From CAYGFH01 sp964356315 (GTDB lineage Bacteria > Patescibacteriota > Microgenomatia > UBA10105 > UBA927), in contig CAYHHA010000064.1 in NCBI GenBank assembly GCA_964356315.1, forward strand, positions 1 through 5,371: a stretch of 5,371 bases of DNA, in the 5' to 3' direction. Positions 1-5,334 of the stretch are shown one piece after another (the first letter of the stretch is position 1; every line of letters starts with the position of its first letter). The notes under the pieces were generated by a model, which was not told the origin of the DNA, did not search any database, and was given only the letters and a program-made list of their open reading frames with translations. Position numbers and translations under genes: made by a program.

Positions 1-2247
1 TTGACGATTGTCGGTGGAGGGACAGGTTGGAGCATGTCTCAAGATGAATCAAGCCTTACGATAACAGGTCAACCTCTTTCACCGGGTGACAAATTGGATG
101 TTCGGGTGGATGTAGAATCAGGTTCTTCTGCTATGAGTGCAGTGCCATGGGTGGTTCAGGTTTCCGATGTTACTAATGGCAGTAATTTTTATACTGCAAC
201 AGGTGATCTTGATTTTACCGTTTCCGGAGAAGCTCCTGATATCAGAGCTCCGAATATTGCAAATGTATCCCTTTCGACTACCGATACTTCATTTGCCGTC
301 TCTTGGACCACAGATGAGGCAACAAATGGCACGTTACAGTATGGCACCACAAATTCATACGGTTATACAAAAGAGGCTACAGCATTCACTCGAAATCATT
401 CGTTGACTGCAACCGCACTTTCGCAGGATACAACGTACTATTTTAGTATTGAGAGCGCAGATGCATCAGGGAATACGGCAAATTCATATGAATCATTTCT
501 GGTGACCAGTGATGTACAGCCGACTGCGACCCTGACTATCACGCCTACTCCCACTTCAGGACCAGGAGCGACACCATCGCCAACGCCAATGCCTGACACC
601 ATAGAGCCAATTATTATCCTTCATGCCGTATCTCAATCTCGATATAGTACGATTCCCACCTTGCATATTACCGCAAGCGATGAACGAGGCGTTGCCAATG
701 TATTTTACTCGGTGAACAATGGCGCATATATTCGAATACCAGGGGTAGGAAGTAGCACATCACGCCCTATAGATGCAGTCTTTACCCCCAAACATGCACG
801 CGTCACGGGTAACTATCGTATCCAGATAAAAGCAACAGATTCGGCTGGAAACATAGGGATGAGTGAAGCTCGGTCGTATGTCTTGGATTCAGAAGGACCA
901 AAACTCCTATTTTCAACCGCATTTGCACCAATTATGACGTCTATCCCAGTTATTCGAGGCACAGTTATAGATCCATCTGGAATTGCTTCTATAGAATATT
1001 CTCTTGATAGTGGAAAAACATGGACCGCTCTTCCAAGTAAGGTGACAGAGTATGGGGTAGAATTTGAGACAGATATCAGGAGTGAAAATCGAGAAGGCAG
1101 GTATTCTTTTATGCTTCGCGCAACAGATAGTGTTGGGAATAGTACAACTGCGCCCGCCAAAACATTTATACTTGATCGGCTCCCACCAAAGAGTGGTGGG
1201 ATATTGGTTGCACATGGCACGATCCCGCTTCTCCCCGTATCAAAGTCACATATGGTTGGTATGAAGAACCACGCATACACAATCTACGTCTCCACGTTGG
1301 GAGGTGTTACGGCGTCAGAGCTCATCCTCACTAGAGCAGGTGGAAAAAAGGATCGTTTAGCGATGAAGCATTCAACACGGTACGATATGTGGGAGGCGAC
1401 GTTTTCTCCAACCATTTCATCAGTTTATGAAGTCTCTGTAGAATTGACAGATGGCGTAAACCCAATAGTTGCAAGTGATCTTTTTAGATTTGAGATTCAA
1501 GAGCCTTCGTGTATAACAGGGAATGGTCAGGAAAAAAGCATGGTTTCAGTATTCACTAAAGATACGGTTCAACAGAGATTTCTGTTGTGGAATGCTTCTG
1601 CTTTTGATCAGATAAATCCTGTGCAAGCTTCTTCCGATGCATGTTATTCTTTCTTGTTACCTAAGGGAACGTACAGACTTCAGGCGTCAGGTTTCGGATA
1701 TAGAAGCATCGACTCAGAAGTTTTTGATATCCCGTATGCGACATTTGTTTCCGTGCCGTTCCATCTTGAGAAAGCTCGGTGCTTCTCCTTTTGGACCATA
1801 ATTTTTTGTAGCCCATTTCATCGACAAATTCCAGTGAATGCACTATCTGGTTCTGATGATAATAACAAAGAAGTAACAAGTCCTATTGCGCTAAATCCCG
1901 TGGCAACACCAGAGTTACTCCAGCTGATCTCAGGCAAAGCGATCCAGGTAATCCTTATAAACACATGGATGCCGGATAGTATGTCGTATCTGAGTCGTTT
2001 GGAAAATCAGAAGGCTACAGGAGGACCACCTATTGTCGTTGTCGTGCCATATGAGCCTGAAAATTATGTGAAAGCTTGGAAAAAAGAATTAGGCTTTTCT
2101 TTCCCTATTGTCGCGGATCCGGATGGGAGTGTTGCCGAATCAGTAAACTATCATTTTGGGCCATTAGAGCTTTCTTCAACCGCAGACGGAATAGTTACAG
2201 AAATGCAGATCGTAAAAAATAATGAAAATGATGTACAGTTAAAATAG
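1..2247 (+). CDS. Exported multidomain FN3/Ig-like protein with C-terminal cysteine-less thioredoxin-like domain (5' partial)
   Basis: The frame is open from the first base. The TTG there is probably not the true start, because no signal peptide precedes what looks like the middle of a beta-rich domain (residues 1-80, counted from base 1), so the N-terminus likely lies upstream. Domains in order: a fibronectin-III-like domain at 83-170 (SWTTDEATNGTLQYG, then TTYYFSIESADASGN, as in FN3 modules of surface proteins); a Thr/Pro linker at 171-200; two Ig-like repeats at about 203-297 and 300-393, each with an ATDS.GN strand (KATDSAGN, RATDSVGN); a third beta domain at about 397-500; a carboxypeptidase-regulatory-like domain at about 504-590 (FLLPKGTYRLQASGFGY); and a thioredoxin/redoxin-like domain at 633-748. 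That last domain keeps the redoxin pattern (ILINTW, VVVVPYEPE, FPIVADPDGSVAE, possible cis-Pro P721) but has MPDSM where WCxxC is expected. The only cysteines are C504, C548, C594 and C603, none in an active-site position. Likely a secreted or surface binding protein; the ligand is unknown. The stop lies 1 bp before the sensor gene, suggesting translational coupling. Confidence 0.85.
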   Translation: MTIVGGGTGWSMSQDESSLTITGQPLSPGDKLDVRVDVESGSSAMSAVPWVVQVSDVTNGSNFYTATGDLDFTVSGEAPDIRAPNIANVSLSTTDTSFAVSWTTDEATNGTLQYGTTNSYGYTKEATAFTRNHSLTATALSQDTTYYFSIESADASGNTANSYESFLVTSDVQPTATLTITPTPTSGPGATPSPTPMPDTIEPIIILHAVSQSRYSTIPTLHITASDERGVANVFYSVNNGAYIRIPGVGSSTSRPIDAVFTPKHARVTGNYRIQIKATDSAGNIGMSEARSYVLDSEGPKLLFSTAFAPIMTSIPVIRGTVIDPSGIASIEYSLDSGKTWTALPSKVTEYGVEFETDIRSENREGRYSFMLRATDSVGNSTTAPAKTFILDRLPPKSGGILVAHGTIPLLPVSKSHMVGMKNHAYTIYVSTLGGVTASELILTRAGGKKDRLAMKHSTRYDMWEATFSPTISSVYEVSVELTDGVNPIVASDLFRFEIQEPSCITGNGQEKSMVSVFTKDTVQQRFLLWNASAFDQINPVQASSDACYSFLLPKGTYRLQASGFGYRSIDSEVFDIPYATFVSVPFHLEKARCFSFWTIIFCSPFHRQIPVNALSGSDDNNKEVTSPIALNPVATPELLQLISGKAIQVILINTWMPDSMSYLSRLENQKATGGPPIVVVVPYEPENYVKAWKKELGFSFPIVADPDGSVAESVNYHFGPLELSSTADGIVTEMQIVKNNENDVQLK

Positions 2248-2248
2248 T

Positions 2249-3811
2249 ATGTGGTATCAATTATATAGCTCTCAATTTCATTATGCGGTGCATTTATTTG
2301 GAGCTGTTGCATATTTTGCTGCAGGCTGGTTGTACGTTGATGCGTACACAAAACAACATTCGTACTTAAAATTCCGTATTATTGGATTGTTTATCTTGTC
2401 GCTTGGATCACTTATAGAGGGGGTATCGTTACCGCTCTCAGGTGCTGACGTTATTGGTAGTGGCTACGTGCTTTCGATCGCAAAATACATAGTTCCGGTC
2501 GCGGGATACGTGTGTATCTTTTTATCATTTCCAAATGATCCTATTCAAAAAAGACCTGTTCATGCGCTGATAGGCGCAGTGAGCATCCCATTTCGCAATG
2601 CCTTTATGACACTGCTCCCAATCGGGTCTTTGAGCGTTGCGGTGATGTACTACACCCATGTTGCCGAGGGGCTAGAATGGCACTTGCTTCTTCCTTCAGT
2701 TTCATTTTTTATCATTACTATTTCAGAATTATTACATGCAATGCAGGGAATATTTGCAGGCACTCGATCAGTGTATTTTGCCAGTCTTATCGCTCCATTT
2801 GGTTTGTTTTGGTGGCTTGAACATGTGGTGCTTCTCGTTGGATTTTTTTTCCTTATGCGTTGGGTGTTTTGGTATTTGCTCAAAAGTTTTGAAATGCAGG
2901 TAGTGTTTATTTCTACAGTAAGTGTCGCTGTGGTCACCTTTATCATTACCGCATTTTTTGTGTTTCATCTCACCGGTAGTTTAATGACGGAAATATCTCA
3001 TCAAGTATCGCAAAGTGTGAAGGTGTTTTCCTATAGCATCGAATCTAAAAAAAGAGAAGCACTTGCAGATGCTCGGTTTATCGCGTCAGATAGTCGGCTT
3101 ATTACTGCAATTGAGAGATCGAAAGAAGCAGATATTCGATTGATTATGCAGGAGTATGCGGCGAGTCGTGGCATCCGAGGGCTTCTTTTGGTGAATGCTA
3201 TGGGAAATGCACTTGCCAGGGCGGATAATGAAAATATTTTTAGCGATGCAAAGGTCTATGACTCCGTCTTATCCCAGGTAAAGCAAGGTGTTGAAAGTGC
3301 CCAAATGACAACCGTTTCAGGAGTTGCTGTGCCGGTCATGTATATGCTTGCGGGAGTGCCGGTACGATTTGAAAATACTATGATTGGATCTGTGTTGTTA
3401 GCATACAGTCTCGACACCGCGCTCACCCAAGAGATAAAGAAGGATTTGGATTTAGAAGGAGCGCTCTATGCCGGAGATAGGCTCTCTGTCACCTCTATGA
3501 GAAATGCAGACGCGCTGGTCGGTATGCGAGAAACGAATCAGGAAATTATAAAGACCGTACTGATAAACGGGAAAAAATATGAGGGGGTAACACTGTTTAA
3601 TTCTACAGAGTATTTGGGATCATATATTCCCATTACATCAGTAACAGATACGCCAATTGGCATGATGTATGTTGGACGCGCTGTCGGCGATGTGTATGCG
3701 ATACTCTTTCAGGCGATTCAGGCTACCTATATTTCCTCCACAATACTTTTGCTCTTGTCAGTATTTCCTGCGCTGTATATTGCAAAATATATCATTTATC
3801 AGGTTCACTAA
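2249..3811 (+). CDS. Polytopic membrane sensor with Cache-like extracytoplasmic domain, lacking HAMP and kinase
   Basis: The protein has 520 residues. The ATG at 2249 lies 1 bp after the upstream stop; no clear Shine-Dalgarno is visible, so translation is probably coupled. About six hydrophobic helices fill residues 10-205 (near 10-30, 42-62, 68-93, 105-133, 145-170, 173-205), with a seventh at 215-242. Residues about 243-487 look like a Cache-type sensor: a long entry helix (SKKREALADARFIASDSRLI), a PAS-like sheet (IRGLLLVNAMGNALARAD), then IGSVLLAYSLD and ALYAGDRLSVTS, patterns familiar from Cache domains of histidine kinases and chemoreceptors. A last helix spans 488-512. The chain then ends with IAKYIIYQVH, which resembles the first residues after the membrane where a HAMP domain starts. 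No HAMP, HisKA, HATPase, GGDEF or MCP region follows in any frame before the next gene. The N-terminal seven-helix block was not assigned to a named family. It probably senses an extracellular ligand and signals through a partner. It could also be a shortened relative of a sensor kinase. The sensor call is firm; the mechanism is inference. Confidence 0.82.
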   Translation: MWYQLYSSQFHYAVHLFGAVAYFAAGWLYVDAYTKQHSYLKFRIIGLFILSLGSLIEGVSLPLSGADVIGSGYVLSIAKYIVPVAGYVCIFLSFPNDPIQKRPVHALIGAVSIPFRNAFMTLLPIGSLSVAVMYYTHVAEGLEWHLLLPSVSFFIITISELLHAMQGIFAGTRSVYFASLIAPFGLFWWLEHVVLLVGFFFLMRWVFWYLLKSFEMQVVFISTVSVAVVTFIITAFFVFHLTGSLMTEISHQVSQSVKVFSYSIESKKREALADARFIASDSRLITAIERSKEADIRLIMQEYAASRGIRGLLLVNAMGNALARADNENIFSDAKVYDSVLSQVKQGVESAQMTTVSGVAVPVMYMLAGVPVRFENTMIGSVLLAYSLDTALTQEIKKDLDLEGALYAGDRLSVTSMRNADALVGMRETNQEIIKTVLINGKKYEGVTLFNSTEYLGSYIPITSVTDTPIGMMYVGRAVGDVYAILFQAIQATYISSTILLLLSVFPALYIAKYIIYQVH

Positions 3812-3818
3812 AATTCGG

Positions 3819-3845
3819 TGTCTCACACGTATTGTGCAGGAGACA
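3819..3845. promoter_or_regulatory. Inverted repeat around the response-regulator -35 region
   Basis: TGTCTC at 3819-3824 is the exact reverse complement of GAGACA at 3840-3845. Between them, CACA (3824-3827) can pair with TGTG (3833-3836) around a 5-base loop. The element covers the candidate -35 hexamer of the next gene, so it could be an operator. It could instead be an RNA hairpin after the sensor gene, but no T-run follows, so a normal intrinsic terminator is unlikely. The stems are short and chance is possible. Confidence 0.3.
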
Positions 3846-3860
3846 TAAACGCGGTACTAT
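3832..3860 (+). promoter_or_regulatory. Candidate sigma-70-type promoter of the response-regulator gene
   Basis: TTGTGC (3832-3837) and TACTAT (3855-3860) are separated by 17 bp. The -35 matches the consensus at only three positions and the -10 at four, but the spacing is ideal. Predicted initiation near 3866-3868 would leave a leader of about 15 nt that just includes the ribosome binding site. It suggests the regulator can be transcribed separately from the two upstream genes. Confidence 0.38.
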
Positions 3861-3868
3861 ACCTAAAG

Positions 3869-3875
3869 AAAGGGG
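3869..3875 (+). promoter_or_regulatory. Shine-Dalgarno site of the response-regulator gene
   Basis: AAAGGGG lies 6 nt before the ATG at 3882 and fixes that start. It is the only clear purine-rich ribosome binding site before a gene in this window; the other visible starts are coupled or appear leaderless. Confidence 0.65.
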
Positions 3876-3881
3876 CGAACC

Positions 3882-4283
3882 ATGTCGAAATTACTATTAA
3901 TCGTAGAAGATGATCCATTGATGCAGAGAATGTATCAGAAGATATTTACCTTTGAAAAGTATGAGGTAGCTACCGCTTCAAATGGGCAGGAAGGACTCGA
4001 TAAGGCCAGAACGTTAAAGCCAATAGTTGTGCTTTTGGACGTCATGATGCCAAAGATGAATGGGCTAGAAGTATTGGAAAAGATAAAGGCCGATCCTGAG
4101 CTGAAGCATATCCCTGTCATTATGCTTACAAACCTTGCAGGGGAAAAAGATGCGGAAACAGCACTTATGAAGGGTGCGATAAAATATATCGTGAAGAGTG
4201 AACACGATCCAAAGCAAGTCGTTGCTATGGTGAAGGAAATTATTGCAGCACATAGTAGAGATGACGTGCCAGGAAGTGTCTAA
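3882..4283 (+). CDS. Single-domain CheY-like response regulator (receiver only)
   Basis: The 133-residue protein is one complete receiver domain with a short C-terminal tail and no DNA-binding or enzymatic output. All canonical residues are present: the acidic pair D10/D11 in LLIVEDDP, the phosphoacceptor D53 in VVLLDVMMPKMNG, the switch residue T83 in VIMLTN, and K105 in YIVKS, with the aromatic Y102 three residues before it. The family accepts a phosphoryl group from a histidine kinase at D53 and signals through protein contacts at the alpha4-beta5-alpha5 face. The ATG is supported by a Shine-Dalgarno sequence 6 nt upstream. It follows a sensor gene that lacks a kinase, with a 70-bp gap, so its kinase must be encoded elsewhere. 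It could serve chemotaxis-like, pilus or phosphorelay functions; the target cannot be told from sequence. Identification as a receiver is firm. Confidence 0.95.
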   Translation: MSKLLLIVEDDPLMQRMYQKIFTFEKYEVATASNGQEGLDKARTLKPIVVLLDVMMPKMNGLEVLEKIKADPELKHIPVIMLTNLAGEKDAETALMKGAIKYIVKSEHDPKQVVAMVKEIIAAHSRDDVPGSV

Positions 4284-4286
4284 TTA

Positions 4287-4384
4287 AGATTTAGGATTTA
4301 AGATTTAAGATTTAAGATCCATGATCCATGATCCATGATCCATGATCTATGATCCATGATCTATGATCCATTATCCATAATCTT
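4287..4384. repeat. Heptamer tandem array, 14 units, AGATTTA changing to TGATCCA
   Basis: Fourteen consecutive 7-bp units can be read without a phase slip. Four are AGATTTA-type (4287-4314, one GGATTTA), one is the hybrid AGATCCA (4315-4321), seven are TGATCCA or TGATCTA (4322-4370), and two are decayed (TTATCCA, TAATCTT, to 4384). The shared core is GATYYA. The array starts 3 nt after the stop of the receiver gene and ends 14 bp before the next ATG, filling almost the whole gap. It resembles in form the heptamer STRR repeats known from filamentous cyanobacteria, though the sequence is different. Function is unknown. Confidence 0.95.
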
Positions 4385-4389
4385 ATATC
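4384..4389 (+). promoter_or_regulatory. Weak candidate -10 element of the LytR_C gene
   Basis: TATATC lies 9 nt before the ATG at 4399, the same distance as the stronger TATACT element before the gene at 5113. This would give a leaderless or nearly leaderless mRNA, which fits the absence of any Shine-Dalgarno sequence here. CATAAT at 4376-4381 is an alternative -10. No -35 is recognisable, since the upstream DNA is the heptamer array. Confidence 0.25.
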
Positions 4390-4398
4390 TTGTTAAAT

Positions 4399-5076
4399 AT
4401 GCCCACAAAAAAGAAGCGAGCATCATTTTCAAAATCTCCACATATTGCGGTGTCTGCGCAAATAGCCACCATGGAGGATGATCAGATGTCCGAAATGGTT
4501 TCAGAAGCAGTAACACCAGCTATAAAAACGATAAAAGAGCCGACTAGAAAACTGGAAGAGCCAAAGCACACCTCAGAAGAACAGGTGTCTCTTGAAGACA
4601 TGCTTGCGAGCGATGCTGTTGAGCCGGAGCTCAATAAAAAAAATATATTCCAATATCGCTTTGGCATGGTTGTAGCAGGATTTATTGTTATAAGTTCTCT
4701 TCTCTTATATGTGGCGTCTATGAAACAAGCATCTCCAGAAAAACCTCCTGTAGTGGTCGTTGTGGAAACGCCAATGCCAACTCCAACGATCGCTGTAAAT
4801 GTCAAGGATATCACGATAGAAATATTAAATGCTTCAGGGATAAGCGGAAAAGCCGCAAAAACTGCAGACGTTTTGAAAGCGAAAGGATATACCATCGTAT
4901 CAACTGGAAACGCCAAGAAAGTTCCGACCTCATTGCTATTGGTTTCTTCCAGTCTCTCTGATCAGGCAAAAGCACTGTTATTGGGAGATGTGCAGGAATT
5001 TGGTATTGCAAGTATTTCTGGGAGTACACTTACTGGAACTCTCTCATCCGCTCGTGTGATTCTTGGCCTCAAGTAG
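4399..5076 (+). CDS. Single-pass membrane protein with extracytoplasmic LytR_C domain
   Basis: The ATG at 4399 (MPTKKKRASF, 225 residues) is preferred; an in-frame TTG at 4390 would add three residues. Neither has a Shine-Dalgarno sequence. Residues 1-86 are a charged, probably disordered cytoplasmic tail, basic at the start and then Glu-rich. One membrane helix lies at about 89-106 (GMVVAGFIVISSLLLYVA). A Pro/Val/Thr linker follows (PPVVVVVETPMPTPT), then at about 136-225 a domain matching the LytR_C pattern: ITIEILNASGISGKAA at its start, an alpha/beta middle with KAKGYTIVSTGNA, and the typical end SARVILGLK. In LytR-CpsA-Psr proteins, which attach glycopolymers to peptidoglycan, this domain follows the catalytic domain; here the catalytic domain is absent and the protein ends at LytR_C. 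Stand-alone LytR_C proteins are common in several phyla and their role is not settled; an envelope or cell-wall function is likely. The domain call is from memory of the family pattern. Confidence 0.82.
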   Translation: MPTKKKRASFSKSPHIAVSAQIATMEDDQMSEMVSEAVTPAIKTIKEPTRKLEEPKHTSEEQVSLEDMLASDAVEPELNKKNIFQYRFGMVVAGFIVISSLLLYVASMKQASPEKPPVVVVVETPMPTPTIAVNVKDITIEILNASGISGKAAKTADVLKAKGYTIVSTGNAKKVPTSLLLVSSSLSDQAKALLLGDVQEFGIASISGSTLTGTLSSARVILGLK

Positions 5077-5088
5077 GCTCCTTACTTG
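5070..5088 (+). terminator. Hairpin overlapping the stop of the LytR_C gene (possible terminator or operator)
   Basis: CAAGTAGG (5070-5077) can pair with CCTTACTTG-type sequence (5081-5088), giving an 8-bp stem with one G-U pair and a CTC loop. The TAG stop (5074-5076) is inside the stem. No T-tract follows, so it is not a classic intrinsic terminator. It sits where the -35 region of the next promoter would be, so an operator or an mRNA 3'-end stabilising structure is equally possible. Confidence 0.4.
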
Positions 5089-5094
5089 GCTTCG

Positions 5095-5103
5095 TGGTAT
5101 ACT
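5095..5103 (+). promoter_or_regulatory. Extended -10 promoter of the small membrane protein gene
   Basis: TGGTATACT contains a TGn extension and a five-of-six match to TATAAT (TATACT, 5098-5103). No -35 is seen 17 bp upstream, which extended -10 promoters do not require. Nine bases separate the hexamer from the ATG at 5113, so initiation about 6-9 nt downstream would fall at or within about 4 nt of the start codon, implying a leaderless or nearly leaderless transcript. Confidence 0.6.
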
Positions 5104-5112
5104 GTGGCCAAT

Positions 5113-5334
5113 ATGAGGGTCCCCAATCGTCTAAAGCGATACTATCATGCACTTCAGGAGATAAATTATGCGGTATTTGGGTTTGTCGCAACAGTTGCGT
5201 ATTCCGCTATATACCTACTCGTTATCCCAATAATTCGACTATTTGCTCCTGCTCGAAAGAAGTTGACGCATACCTCATGGGAAAAATGGCCGTATAAAAC
5301 GGACACCCTAGAGGAGGCGAGGAGACAGTATTAG
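5113..5334 (+). CDS. Small single-pass membrane protein, 73 residues, unrecognised
   Basis: The ATG at 5113 (MRVPNRLKRYYHALQEI) is chosen over the in-frame TTG at 5086, because the TTG is inside the hairpin and upstream of a good -10 element. The N-terminus is basic; a hydrophobic segment covers about residues 18-42 (YAVFGFVATVAYSAIYLLVI and onward), followed by RLFAPARKK and a polar tail with WEKWPY and a final EEARRQY. The positive residues on both sides leave the orientation open. The layout (one helix, Trp-containing tail, terminal R-Q-aromatic) loosely recalls small membrane proteins encoded beside SxtJ and carbamoyltransferase genes, but that is weak and the neighbouring genes to the right are outside the window. 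No function is assigned. It probably has its own promoter, and its stop is overlapped by a heptamer array. Confidence 0.7.
   Translation: MRVPNRLKRYYHALQEINYAVFGFVATVAYSAIYLLVIPIIRLFAPARKKLTHTSWEKWPYKTDTLEEARRQY

Noticed and set aside
1..3. TTG as the true start of the first gene
   Set aside because: No upstream sequence is visible, there is no signal peptide on a clearly extracellular-type protein, and the frame is open to the window edge.
813..1280. Minus-strand open frame of 155 codons inside the large exported protein gene
   Set aside because: It is the shadow of a clear coding frame; its translation has no domain pattern, membrane logic or ribosome binding site.
3795..3881. A frameshift that would restore HAMP and kinase after the sensor
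   Set aside because: The two other forward frames after the last helix read only 15 to about 32 residues before stops, without HAMP-like sequence, and the space before the receiver gene is too small for a kinase.
4287..4384. CRISPR array or attachment site
   Set aside because: Units are 7 bp and directly adjoining, with no spacers, and there are no cas or integrase genes in the window.
4465..4474. GCCACCATGG, a perfect vertebrate-type translation start context
   Set aside because: It lies in frame inside a bacterial-type gene, with no Shine-Dalgarno sequence; taken as coincidence.
4741..4780. Shared PP-VVVV motif in the exported protein (residues 676-683) and the LytR_C protein linker
   Set aside because: In one it is a core strand of a redoxin-like fold, in the other a linker, and the codons differ; no evidence of common origin.
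5086..5088. TTG as start of the small membrane protein
   Set aside because: It falls inside the hairpin and upstream of a good -10 element; the ATG at 5113 suits the promoter and gives a normal basic N-terminus.
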